A DNA stretch of 64,000 bases, taken from the NCBI GenBank assembly GCA_963669155.1, contig OZ022578.1:8989230-9053229 (forward strand), read 5' to 3'. Below the pieces are notes generated by a model, which had not been told where the DNA came from, did no database searches, and saw only the letters and a program-made list of their open reading frames with translations. Numbering within the stretch: position 1 is the first letter of the stretch; each line of letters begins with the position of its first letter. This document shows positions 18,201-32,700 of this stretch, piece after piece. The position numbers and the translations under genes were made by a program. The DNA is from Arbacia lixula (Eukaryota > Echinodermata > Echinoidea > Arbacioida > Arbaciidae).

Positions 18201-21200
18201 ATACAATGTAAATCTTATGTGTGTTGAAATGTACTAACATTCATTCTTTTCTTTTAATTTCTTGCAGAGTCTAAGTCAGCGCAACAAGGAGCTGATGAGA
18301 GAAAAGAAGAGATTGCTCATTATCAACAAAGTGGAAATCGAGAGATTGGAAAAGGAAAAGGTACTAGTAACTTGAATCAATTTTGTGGGTTTTTTTTTTG
18401 TTTTTAAAGTAGACTGTAGTACCTAGACAGTGTATGCTTGTCCAAATATGTCAGTGGGAGCAAGATCAAAATTATTAGAGTAGAAATTTTTTGAAGGATG
18501 TGCTATTTAATAAGACCCAGTTTTGTTTTACCATATAAGCCTCAGCACAAATCAGGAAGGCAACTTGGAAATATAGCATCCATCCTCTCCTTAAATAGTT
18601 TGTTTAATTGAGCTCGGAAACAGGCAGGTTGTTAATTGCATCCACATATAGATTGTGAGAAAAGATAAATATTACAATGACATTTTGTGTACTTCTGTAG
18701 CTCATGTTTGAAATAGTGTCCATTTGTGCTTTGTTTATTTCTTTGTTTGTTTGTTTGTTTGTTTTAGGAGGAGTTGACTTCTAGCTTGACCCAGAGAATA
18801 GACAAAGAACATCAACAAGCTACACTTACCAAGAAAGAGGTGGAAGAAAAACAAGAAGAGAAAAAGGTAAGAATATCTTCTTCTCTCAAACTTGAAGAGA
18901 ACACTTTTGTATTTTTTCAGTTGATTTCATTGCAATACAAATGCAAGTTAATGTTATAAGTAGCTCTAATTCTAACACTGATTCATCTTGTAATATGCAA
19001 AGTTGTTTTTTTTCCATTGATTTTTGTTCATCAAAATGGACAAAAAGAAATTATGATAGAAAACAAAGAACATGAAAAAAATATTGAAAGATCCCACATG
19101 GCGATGTGTCGTAGGGACACAAACAATTTGCACGGTCTACCTCTTAAAGGGAATATACTGTACTCGGAAGACAAAAATGCCTTCAAAATGTGATCGTGAG
19201 CAATCTTCTTGCCAATGGTGTAAAATCTTGTTGAAAGTTATTTGCTCTCAAATTATCCACATTTTGAGTAATTAGTGATTTAATCACAAATCCTCGAAAT
19301 GTTCGGCCTGAACAATTTGAGGATTTGTGATTTAATCACTTATTTCTCCAAATGTGGATCATATGAGGGCAAATAACGTTCAGCAAGTTTCTAAAATGGA
19401 CAAAACATGAAGTTAAGACCATTGGCAAGAAGATTGCTCACGATCACATTTTGAAGGCATTTTTATCTTCCCAGAACAGTATATTCCCTTTAAGCCCGAT
19501 GTGGCAAAACAAATGCACCTTGGATTTTTAAAATTAAGCCATCATATGTACAGTAGAAAAACATACATCAAAATGTGAAATAATTGAAATATGTTGAATG
19601 AGATGCCAAGCAGAGTATTGTCATTATTTCTTGTAAGGTGGTTGAAGATCAACTCCAGTCTGAGAAGGAGGAGGTGAGGAGGTTACGAGAAGAGCTGGCA
19701 GCATTGCAGGCCTCGGCGGCCGTTACTATGGCGACAACAGAGAGGTCTTCATCACGAGCAGACGTGTCCTCACCAATAGCCGTGCCTGCAGCAGCAGCAG
19801 CTGTGGTAGTGGCCGGGGGTTTGGGTGAGGAGGAGCGAGAGAGACTGAAGGGAGAGAAGGAAGAGATGCAGGACAAGTACATTCAATCTCAAAAGGTTTG
19901 TCTGTTTTAAAACTCTTAAAGCAGCTTGCTTGCACATTTGCACGATTGGTGGAGCGGCATTCATGCAAATTTGCACAGATCCACATAAGTCTATTATGTG
20001 AAATACACATAAATTGGTAGAAGAATAGAATCAATGATTAAACAATAGAGAGTATACACAGGAGTGCCCACTATTAGTATAGACGATTACCAGCTCTCTT
20101 TAAGTGGTCATTTCCTGGTCATTATAAGCCAACTCTTATTTATTGAGTAAAACACCTCTGCACAAACTCAAGTTTGCTTCCCTATTGTCTCAACAAGGAT
20201 GGTGTTTCTGCTGTTAATAGAAAGCTTAAATCATGACCTAAACAACTTTACAATAACTTGAACAGGTATGAAAAGTTATACCCTACAAAATGAAGAATCA
20301 TAAGATAATGTTCAAAGTTAAGGGTTACCTATACATCAATGATAAGTAACATCTATATTAAAGTATTAGTAGTTTTTCATTCATAAACTTGAAGCAGAAA
20401 GGGCATTTATTTTATTTCTTTAAAGAATTATTGTTTCCATTGTTTGTATTCTTTCATGAAAAGGAGGTTTTTAGAATTTGTGTGTATAACTTGCGGCAAA
20501 ATGTAAAAGAAACAAATGACAAGTTGATGTAATCCAACAGTTTGCTTTCAAAGAACGGTTGTTTATGCTGTTTATTCTCTTCCCTGAGTAGGAGGTGGCA
20601 GTCCTGCAGGCCAAGTATGCCTCCCTGGAGTCCCAGTTCCAGATGGTTGCTAAGGCAGCTGCGGAGGGAGACGGGAACAAGATGGAGGAACAGATCGAGA
20701 GCCTGAAGAATGATCAGGAGATGATGAAGCAGGAGGAGGGGGAGCTGAAGGAGGAGATCGAGAAGTGGGAGGAGACCTTCAAGGAGGAGAATGGAAGAGA
20801 ACCAGAAGATGAGGAGCGGTAGGATTGCTAGGAATCATTCTTTCGCTTTGTCTTCTAATAAACCATTTCCGTAATTTATTCACAAATTTTCCCTGAATTG
20901 CATAGAATTCAAACCTAAATGAAGCTAACCTGAAGATGGAAGCACATTTATGGACTATCAAATTGCTCTAGTCTTTTTTACACTGTGATATTTATGCGAG
21001 ATTATCTTTTAGAAATGCATCATCTTTAATTCTGGATTGCGATTCACTTCTTGCATCTGACAGACCTATGAGTGTGAGGGAACTACAGACTCAGCTGGAC
21101 GAGGTTCAGACCATGCAGGCTGACCTGGACACAAAGGTTGTTACCATGACAGCCATTAAGGAGGGCAACATCCCAGAGCCCGAGGCCATGAATGCACCAG

Positions 21201-24200
21201 AACCAATCATCAAGACGGTGGAGGTAAGGACAACTTGAGCTTCTCAACACCAAACCAGGAAAACAAGTTTTAGTTTATTTTTTATTTCTTCTACTCACTG
21301 GATCAGAAATGAAGAGGATAAAAATACAACAACAATAACAACTAGCTCCTACAGCCAAGGATCCAAGACATCTAAGTGTATTTCGTGTCACCATGAACAC
21401 AGCATTTTCGGTACCTGGAAGAGAGATAATCCTGAAGCCTGGCCAAATTGTGGGACAGCTTTTTGGCATTAATACTCTCTTCTCACCAACGCGACTGCTG
21501 CTTCAGTACAGTACAACACTGTGTTACTTTAGGTCAGAGAGTTCGTGTTCACAATCCTGTATTTCAAAATGAAGCTTAACTGCCTTTTCTGCAAGAGAAC
21601 CTAGTTGTGCACAACACTTTCCATTACGTGGCATTCTTCTTTCACACAAGTTATTTTTTAGTTCAAATGACGTTTTCAAGTCCACTTTTTACTGCAATAT
21701 TTTGTGGTCGATTTGTAGGACCCAGAAGTGGGTAAGATGACCCACAAATTGGCAAATGATCTTGTCTGGAAAGTTTCAAGATTTTTTGAGCTGTGTGAAA
21801 ACCTGAGATTTCATGAACCATTGAAATGTTTTCTGTCAAGGTGACTGTTCCTGACCCTGCGGCAGTAGCAGCTCTAGCTGCAGCCCAGCACAGGATCACT
21901 GAGCTGGAAGCGCAGCTCAAGAAGGTCAAGTCATCGCTGTCTGAGAGCGAGACTAAAGTCAAGACTCTTCAGAAGGAGGCAAAGAAACAGAAGAAAGACG
22001 TCAAGTCCAAGAAAGATGAGAAAGATGAGAGAAACCTCAGACTCCTACTCCAGGCTGTAATCAAGCAGGTAAGGACATTGAAAGTACATTTTTATCTTGC
22101 TTCAGTTGTTATGGTTGTTCTTATGATGAACTAGAAGGAAAGAGTGCTTTGTTTTTCTAAAATAGTAGTTTCTTTTGTGCTGTTCTCCAACTGAAACCAA
22201 CTTTGCACAACAATTTTGCACAAGGTACATACCTTGTGCAAAATTGTCAATGGAAATGATTAAGTGACTACTGATCCCAGTACATAATATACTTGGGATA
22301 CCCATGCAAGGAATTAAAGTGCACTAGAGTTGAGGCAATGGAGTAGTCTTATTACCAGACCTTGATTGTACCTTCATAAATGGGCACAAGAAGAGTGAAC
22401 TGCTTCACCGCAGTATTCCAATCCTGCTGTTTCCCAATCCCAAAATATGTTATTTCAAATAGTATAGTATGCAGCTTAATTTTTGACTTAAGTTCCCCAT
22501 TTAAATTTTCACAAATGTTCGCTTCTTTTGTGTATTCTTCATTATATGTTAAATATACCTCATTATATGTTAAAGATTCTTCATTATACATGTGTGTTAT
22601 ATATTATCTATTATATGGTATATATGTATGTTATATATTCTTCATTATATGCTGCTAATGTTCTGCACTATATGGCATTTACTTGCACCAGGCTCATGAG
22701 ATCCATGAGGAGGAGATCACACCTAAGGAGCGGGTTGCTACCAGACTGGAGGAGGCTGAGCTAGGCAAGGCAGAGCTGATAGAAGCTAGGGATCAGGCTG
22801 CACAGGAAGCACAGGGGTAGGTCTCAATCAGTCCATGTCATCCATACCAGCAAAGTGATACTGAAACAATATAAACATTAACATAAATGAATACCGATAC
22901 AATCATAACACATTTACAAAATACAGCATAAACGAATAAAAACAATGTGAGAGCATACATGTACACATAAAACACTATAGTATTTAGATGTGGAAGGACT
23001 GCCAAAGTAATGTAATAATACATGTATAAGAACAAGGTTGAGTATGCTTTTTCCATTAGATTTTTTTTCAATATTAGTAATGGAACAAATGGAGGCTGTT
23101 AGAGATTTCCACAAACACGGGACAGAGCATGAAAAGGATTGATCACAAAATAACTTGATATGAGTATTCTTGATATCATCATTGATAATTATTCATAAAT
23201 TGTAATTAATAGCCATACTTTATGATTGTTTCTATGTTCCTATGTCCAGGAGCCCATCTGATGCCTTGGCTGAGGCCAACCTGCAGGTGATGTCCAATGA
23301 GAGGGACATCCTAGCCCTAACCATGCTGCAGACTGGTGTCATCCCAGAGGAGCTAGGGGGCATGCTACCACAACCAGTCTTCACTGATGGTAAGAGCTTT
23401 TAACCTTTTCATTAACATAGGCTCATACGCTGTGTTATTATTCAATGGGCTTTGCATGCCTTGGTGCTAAGGGGGTTAACCCATTGGTCATGATTAAAAT
23501 TTTTTTTGGCTGTGTGACACCTGGTAGAGTTAGGATGTCAGCATTTGCCATAGAACTGCAGTGACCAAGGGCATGTGGCTTAATTAACGATAAGGCACAT
23601 AAATGTGCTAAAGGCCATTTTAGGAAGAACAAAAAAGGACAAGATTTTGTGGGGATATGAAGATGCGGTTTCAGGGATGTTCGAGAAGAGAGAAAGATTA
23701 AAGAGTTAAAAGAGCAAAGATTATAGATGTGACAAGGTTTTACTGTCATGTTTTTGTTTTTATCTCCAGGAGCAGGAGGAGGAGGAGGAGGAGGAGAAGA
23801 AGCTGGCTCCAGTGAGGAGATGGAGGAGCTCAGAGCCAGGTTGGAGGAGCTGGAGGAGGAGAATGAGTCTCTGAAGGAAAACATCTCTCAGATGGAGGAG
23901 ACCAAGGAAGACATGGAGGAGAAGATGGAGGATCTCCAGTCTAAGATCAAGGAGCTGGAGGCATCAGGAGGCTCAGCTGCAGGAGCCACTGCTGCCATCG
24001 CCATGGCAAATCTCGATTTTGATGACGATGACATGGAGGTATTTACAAATACTTATTCATAATACCAAATTTGCTTGGTATTTTGTTTATTTTGGCTCAT
24101 TTATGAGTGTGCTGTAAATTAGTTGCAGGGATGTCCAATACATGCTGCATTTATGTCTACACTAAATGCCTTGAAACAATGCCTTGGAAGTGCCGTTCAC

Positions 24201-27200
24201 TTTTCTTTCTGAATTTATGTTTGCTATGTTTCATTAATTTACTGTCTGATGTTTACAAACCTAACTGTTTTTTTTTTATCTCTCATACACAAATATTTAC
24301 TTTTTGTAATGCCATATTTTTTATGTTTAAATGGTTTTCAAAAAAAGTGGTACAGTATGTATTGGTGTGAAAAAATGACCTGAATTAAAGTGGATTGTGA
24401 TATAAATCACTGTACCAAATCCTGCTCCTCCTCCCTGCTCCAGGGTATGAGCTCCCAGTTGACAGGGCTCCAGGTGAAGCTGGACTCCCTGGAGAAGGAG
24501 CTGGAGGCAGAGAAGGAGGCCCACCAGAGCACCAGGGAGGAGGTGGAGACTCTGGAGGAGGAGATTGAGAGACTTCGGGCAGAGAAAGATGGAGACGCTG
24601 CTGGAGGGGATGCCAAGGTGCAGGCTGCTACCGCAGCTCTCACTGCTCAGATAGCCCTGCAGGCAAAGGTACTGTGAAAGCTCTTCTATAGGAGATGTGT
24701 GTATAAAAGACAGGCTGACCCTTGTGCAGGTCAAAAACAATTTAGAAGAATTTTGTAGAATTTTGAAAAAATACGTGGAAATGTTCATTGTAAGCGCTTT
24801 GGGCCTTATGGGAAAAGCACAGTATAAGTAATAAGTAATAATAATAATAATAATAATGGAAGAAGATACTGTATTAAAACTTCCCTCCCAATGAGAGAAC
24901 TGGAAGCTCGCTTTTAAGCAAAATTTTAGCGATCAGTAGATTTTGAGGCTTTGGGCAGGTCGTCCGAAATGCTATGTTCCACTCCAGTGGCATGCAATCC
25001 ATGGGAGTAATGCATGCATCACGCGCTGAGAGGGACAAAATGATTATGAATGTAGACTATGCTCACTGCGGCTCAAACTTAGGCAAATGTGTGCATTGTG
25101 TGAACGTGTATGGTCTTGCTTTGATCTAGATCAGACAATATCTAGCTAGGGCAGTCAAATCTCTCTTATGGCATTTTGTGTTAAACATTAATTATGAGAA
25201 AATCATTCACAAATTGATATACAAGCATGAAACGCAATCGGCTTGATCCCTCTAAGCATTGATGAGCACATACGTTTTATAACATAAAATCTTGTTTTCT
25301 TCTTTTGTCTCGTTCAGCAATTGGAAGATTCCCAGACGAAGATTCAGACTATGGAACAAGAGAAGCTGAAAAATATCCCCCCTGATGCTGCCAAGGAGAT
25401 CACCAGTCTCTACGATAGAGTGGTAACTATGCCTTCTCAACCGCATATAATATGTATCATTGCATGCTGTTCTTCCTGAATATGAAGCTTTTAAGTATCA
25501 TTATATGGTGTGATTTCTTTATGGCGCTTGATACAAATTGAAGTTTTATTCCTTGCTTAAATTGAAGCTTTAAAGTGTTATTTTTAAACTGATCATTTCA
25601 ATGGTACTTAAATCAAATTGCAGTGTATTACTCGCTAAATTTGAGCTTTCAAGTGTAAATATATAACATATATCAGGATCATATATCATAGATCAGGAGT
25701 ATTCCTACTAGGTACCCGTTCACACCACCTGGGTTGAGAGGGACAATATGAGCAAAACACTATGTCCAAAAGTGTAAGCACCAAGCTGGGCTAGAACCCA
25801 GGATCTCTGCAAAAGTCAAGAGCTCTAAACACTATACCACAGTGCCCCTGAGTATGATTTGTTTTTTTTAATGATTTTTGGTTTTGTATTGTATTTGTGC
25901 AGAGAGAGCTTGAGAAGGAGCGAGACACAGCTCAGCAGCAGGCCATAGCCAAGACTGCAGAGGCCAACAAGATCAGCGTGGACTTCTCCAGTACACAGAA
26001 GTTCCTGGAGAAAGAGAGGGAAACTAACAAGAAGAATCAGGTACAGTTGTACATCTTCGTACAGTCAAAGCTGTCTATAAAGACTTCTGGCTATATTTTT
26101 TATGCCTCCACCTCAAAGTGGCCAGATAGCATTATGCTCTTGCTCTCTCCTTTTGAGTATTGATAATTAATGCACTTTGAACTTGTTTAAAAAAATTATT
26201 TTCACTTTAAATGTTACTGATAAAGTCGTTACTATCTCTTACCTTTAATGTGGTTTCATTTAAGTCCTTATATTAACTGTGTGTTTTATATTAACTGTGT
26301 GTTTTTACTTGTCTCTCTGTGTGTGGTTAAATTTAACTTTAGGCCACGATGAAGACCAAGCTGGCAGAGAAGGACCGCCAAGCAAAGGAGATGGTGGCCA
26401 ACACTGAGAAGAAGTACGAGGAGCGGCTCAAGGAGAACAAGAACCAGATCACCTCCCTGGAGAAGAAGGTCAAGGGAATGGCCGCGGCCGGAGCCGGGGC
26501 AGCAGTGGGTGCTAAGGCAGGGGGAGCAAAGGTACGATGAGAGGGTTAGGATGGAGGTGATGAAAAGGTCTTATTTTGACACAATTATAGGGTTGTACAT
26601 ACTATTTAGTTGCTATCTTTTTGAAGGTATAATTAAGGGGCAGGGATAAAACAAATACAATCAAAACACCAAGTAAACTACCCTAGCTTCTTGGCTGGAG
26701 TAGTGTTGAGGATGGTAGGAACTCCAGGGACTGATGGGTTGGATTGATATCTATCAGGCCTGTGAAGGTCATAGAGTGCATAAGTCTTCAAGGAAGAGGG
26801 GAGGGCCTTGTTAAGGTTGACAGGGGGAGGAGTGAGGTAGTGAGAGATAAGATGGGTTGACAGCAAGTTAAAGGGAAGATGACTCTATATCAGTAGTAGG
26901 GGCCCAGGAAAGGGTAGCAAGGGTACATGTAGATTTGAAATGGATACACAAGTACATTTTTTGAGGGGGACATCAATATTTGTGTTGTGATAGCTTTTCT
27001 TTGTCATCTGTCTCCCAGATGGATGCGAAGACTGAGAAGAAGATCCAGATGCTTCAGGACCAGAACGCAGCCCTCAAGAAGCAGGTGCAGGAGGAGCAGG
27101 CACGGTCCAAGCAACTCAAGGATGACATCAAAGAGGCCAAGCAGGCAGGAGCTGGAGATGTGAGTGGCAAGACCAATTCTCTTTCTGCTTTTGTGTTTGG

Positions 27201-28134
27201 GATGTTGTTTATTTTTCTGTTATACTTGTATAGCGCATAATACGAAAAACATTATTATATCTTATGACACAAGTGCCATGGGTGGGCTTTAACCAGGAAC
27301 CTTGAGATCTTATAATTTAGCTAAGAAGCTAAGCTGCGTTAGGATGATGTCTGAAAAGTGAACTATAGAGTGGCGTTGCAGATGAGATTTATTCGTTTAT
27401 CTGATTATTTATTTCTTGCTCCGAGGGTAGCTCGATAGCTAAGCTGCTTAAAATTCACAGCACAAAGATAAACTGGAAATGTGACATACAGTCTTTAAAG
27501 ATGATAATATTTAGCAGTTCTTATACAGCACATAACACTTTGTCATTAAGCATGTCCCTACACGCCGTAGCGAAAGAAGTACAAAATAAAAGATACAAGA
27601 TGTACTTTGCTTGTTTGGTTGTCAGGGTAGGCTCACAAGCGATGAAATGCAAATAGCCTAGGACGGAAAGATTTGAACAACTTGGGCAATTTGATTGCAA
27701 CAGTATGTCGTAGGTTTATTTGTTGATCTCAAGTTTAAAGATGGATTCCACCAAGGAGTTCTTTACAATACTGTCAAATAAACAGATTTTAGTATACTTC
27801 TTCTTGTTGTAACCAGATTTTCTTCTTGAAGATGAAGCATGTGCAAATGCTGTCTAACTGTTATGTCAAATGCTTTTCATCCTTTCAGAAAAATGCAACA
27901 AAGAAAATTGAGAAGCAGATCAAGGACTTAGAGAAAAAACTTGAGATGGAAACGAAGAAACACGACAGAGAAGCCAAGAAGGCAACTGAATTTGAGGCAG
28001 AACTTAAGACGACTTCAAAGGTGTGTAAAGTTACTTTATAATGAATGTCACATAATCATCATGATATGATTTGTTACTAAATGATGTTTTAATTAGGATG
28101 TGGGTTTATTTCCTGATTAAGCTTTCCTCACTCT

Positions 28135-28165
<31 letters not shown>

Positions 28166-29701
28166 CCCTCTCTCTCCCCCTCTCTCTCTCTCCCTCAGTC
28201 TCTGTCAGTATATTTGCCTTTCTCTCACTTTCTCCCCACTCCGTTAGTTTTCTTTCTCTCTATCTCATATATAATATAGTCTTATTCTATCTTGCCCCTT
28301 GGTGTTTGTACTCGTGGATCCATAGACACATTTGAAAGCAAACTCAGGACATTTTTTGTTTTTGTCAAGGTTTGGTTACTATCTATGCCCAATCACTCTG
28401 TGTCTGACAATAGTGTAACTTGAGTGATGCCAGAAGATACATACTTTATATTATTTGCTTTCATTATCTTTCCAAAAAGCATTAATTATGTTCCATTGTC
28501 TTCCAGGAGAGAGACTCGTTCAAGGAGGAGGTAGCTCAGCTGACGGCTCAGATTGCCTCCCTGGGCGTGGCTGCCCAGGAGGCCCTGGAGCTGAAGGAGA
28601 AATGCACCACGATGGAGAAGGAGAACAAGGAGCTACAGAAGGATCTCAAGGCAGCCAATGAGAACTACAACAGTGAACGAGTGAGGGCACATAGTCTAAA
28701 CATACAGATTAACTGCTTTTCAATGGTACAACTTATGGCCTAACTTGCCCGATCTGATCTAGATCAAAGCAAGGCCATATACGTTCATGCAATGCAAAGG
28801 TAGATATGGTCTCATCTAGATGAAAGCAAGATCATATACGTTCATGCAATGCAAAGGTAGATATGGTCTGATCTCGATGAAAGCAAGACCATATACATTG
28901 ATGCTGTACACAAGCTAGATATTGTCTGATCTAGATCAAAGCAAGACCATATGCATTCATGAAATGCAAAATCAAGATATTTTGAAAGTTGTACTTGAGC
29001 TTCACTATATAAAGAAACTCATCTACTAAGATGTTGGAGAACCAAACTAAATTTCAAGTTATGTTAGGAGAAATTGGATGATAATAATAATGAATGTATA
29101 CCATGAAGAAATACAACAAAGATTTTTGTGGCACATACACATATTTTGTTATTATTCCAATTTTATATATGTGTTATCGCCTATTGTATTTCTGTAGATA
29201 TCAACTTTTATCAAACAAGAAGTGTTTTCCTTCCTTCACAGGTTCTGAGGAAGAAGTACTACAACATGGTGGAGGACATGAAGGGAAAGATCCGTGTCTA
29301 CTGCAGAGCCAGACCGCTCAGTGGCTCAGAAAAACAAAGGGTAAGACCTCGGCAGTTTCCCATCAAGACATTCACTCTAAGTGCTTGACAAGGATCTCAC
29401 ATGATGCTTGATATGAATGTGTAGAGCTTGACATTTGAAAACTTTCTGGAGTTTTTCACAAATCATAGAAAGTGCCCTTTAATGCTTAATTTTCATGGGC
29501 ATTGAAATCAAATATTAGCTTTTATGTTAGTGGAAATCCCTTTTGTTATTATTGGTAACTATATAGAAAATAATTGCATGAAAAGAGAAATATATAAAAA
29601 ATTCACAACAAAAGGAGTTATGCCAGAAATTAAAGAGAATTTCAGACTTGTTTTGCTTCAGAATTTAGGAAATGGTTGTTATTGGCAATAGCAAGACACT
29701 T

Positions 29702-29738
<37 letters not shown>

Positions 29739-32700
29739 GTGAAGATGTATAACATACATTTTATGACAGGATAGTACCCTTTCATGGGTTCTGTTTTCAT
29801 TTGATGTCAACATTTATATCATATTGAGATGCTCCTTAACATGATACAAGAGTTCAACAAAAATAGGTGCCATTGTCATAGCACAGCTGTTCCACTGCAC
29901 CACTACTATCCAGAACCCTTCAACTAGTTGGAAAACAATTCTAGGTTTCATGCAGTCCGTCTCATGATCATCATTTCTATCTCCATCAGGGGAATGTAGC
30001 CATCATCAAGGCACCAGACGAGTACACCATAGAGGTAGCAGGGTCAAGAGGAACAAAGGAGTTCCAATTTGATCACATCTTCATGCCAGATAACTCACAG
30101 GCGGACGTCTTTGAGGATACTGATGTGAGTACTCTAGCTGAAAGCTGTCAGTTATTTAGAATTTCACTCTTTCTGTGTGACAGTGTCATGCTTGCACCAG
30201 AAAGCCACACAAATCAAATCTCTTATTAGGTGCCCAAAGGTTAAAACATGATGTTAAGTAACATTAGTAGCACTGCTACAAAAGAGAAGGCCGAGTTTAG
30301 AATAAAAAAAGAGCTACACAAATGTGAAAGTTGTTCATAAAAAATCTTTAAAATATAGAAAAATCAAGCAATAATAGTTTGGTGAAATTATGGACTAATA
30401 CAATTTGCTTTGTGTCACACATTGAGATATTATTGTGAAACTTAAGTAGGCACAAGCTCTGCTTTCTCGGTTAGATCTTCTCTGCATTAAACAATCACAT
30501 GTAATTAGTTTTTTGCTCTAGGTGTGATTGGTTTCATTGTTCAATGTTTATCATGTTCTGCACCTTCAATAACCTTTGTATGTAAAGAGAACCATGAGTG
30601 TATACAACAAATAAAGTTGAAACAACTTTTGTTTGAATGAGGTTTCTGCCCAGTGGTGTCACGTTACATCAACTGTATGTAGCTTTCCTAATTTTATGAA
30701 AAATGAGTATTTTCAAAATGTGTTCGCAAAGTGAGATATTTATTGATTCAGAATTTAAAAAGTAGGTCTACTTTCGTGGATCATTAGGTGAAGTTTGTTT
30801 GTGAAATGCAAAAAGATATGGGTAGTTTGGCTGATTTGTACATGCTTTGTTCATACATGTAGATTAAAATTGTGGAAAAATTTCTTGTAGAGGAGCTAAT
30901 AGGGGGTGATTTTTTGTTTTACATGTAAGAAGGATCATGCGTTTCACCATCGAGTATGAATATGAAGTGACACCAGCTCTGTCTATCTCTACACACAGCG
31001 GTTGATCCAGTCAGCTGTAGATGGCTACAACGTCTGTATCTTTGCATACGGGCAGACGGGGTCAGGCAAGACCTTCACAATGATTGGTGACCGGGATCAG
31101 AACTTCCCTGGCATAGCCCCCAGAGCCTTCCAGAAGATCTTTGAACTCATCGAGGAGAATAAGTAAGTACAATATCTCATTGAGACCCATTGAGCGTACA
31201 GTTACTCTTGTACTGATATGCACTTGATTTATTGTTAATTACTAGTATTATTATTGTATTTATATTTCTTTTACATGTGTTTTTGTAAGTCATGTGTTTA
31301 TGTGTAGTCCCAAAGTGGGGGTTCTATAAAGAAGCGAAATTCTTGAATCAAGATGACATGTACCAAGAGAACGTCTTGAGTCCTGGGAATGAAAATATGT
31401 GAAGTGTAGAATTGTTAAGACACAAATGTTTACATTCAATTAAAGGCTGTTTTGCTTATTGGATTGTTGCAATGCAGTTATAAAATTAAGTGAAAAGTAA
31501 TTTGTTCCTATATATGTTCTTTTCTTGCTCTTTGTGGTTTATTTTTTAGATTTCATATAACAATTTTTTTTATTCTCGAAATTGCATTGAAATTGTCATA
31601 AATAAGAATGAAAAACTGATGACTTTACCATTGTGTGATTATGTATTTTCTTCATTGTTTCCTCTCTTGCAGGACTAAATTTAGCTTCCGTGTGTACTCC
31701 TACATGCTGGAGTTGTACAATGATAAGCTGATTGATCTGTACAATAAGGACAAGGGAGAGGTAAGAATGAAAGCTTTAAGCCTTTTAGTACCAGATAAAC
31801 TGAAACTCCATGGGGTTTGTGTGTATTGCTCATTAATCAAGTCACAATGGGACATACAGAGTTAATGTCAGATGGTGGCTTCATTGTTGTCAACCTCCAA
31901 ACTTGATGTTTGCAAGAGCTGGGTTATGCTTGGGGAAGTTGGGCTACCTACAATGGTCTAAAGGAATAACACTGGCCTTCATTTACATGTATGCTTGTCT
32001 CAAGGGAAGGTTGAAAGTTCTGACAGCATCATAAATGCTCCATAGAATTTAGACCAGTGTGAGGCACTGACCCGCGACTTGGAAAGCTACAGATGTAGGT
32101 ATGGGGAGGGGCAGATGGTCACTGTAACTACACCAATCTAATAACATATTTATCATGTCAAATAAGCTATGAAAGAGCTTGCAATGCCCTTAAACAAATA
32201 TCAAACTGATTTTAAATGACCTCTTGGGATGGGGCAGGTTTCGCAAAGAATTACAAGCATGAGTATGGCTGGGTTGATAATTTTGTCAAGTGATGATACT
32301 GTTTCATTTTAGATGCTGTATAAAAACTGTGTAGGTTTGTTAGTATCATTATTTTTTGTGCCTCCTTAGCCACCCAAACTGGACATCAAGAAGGACAAGA
32401 AGGGCATGGTGTATATCAATGGCTCTGTGATCCAGGAAGCAGGCAACTCCAAGGAACTCTACGGCCTGTTTGATGAGGGCTCCTCCAATAGGCATGTCGC
32501 CTCTACAAGTGAGTTCAACCTTCGTGTCTTCATGGCATTTGGATTTGTTTTATTTCTCTTTCTAGCATGGCCAATTTACACTGGACATGTGCGGTAATCT
32601 TGCTTGGATAATTCTGCAATACCCGCTGAACCAACAGGCAGTAAATAGGCCCAAAACTAGCATGGTTCCAAACGGAATCATCGCTGTGTGTGTACATTAT

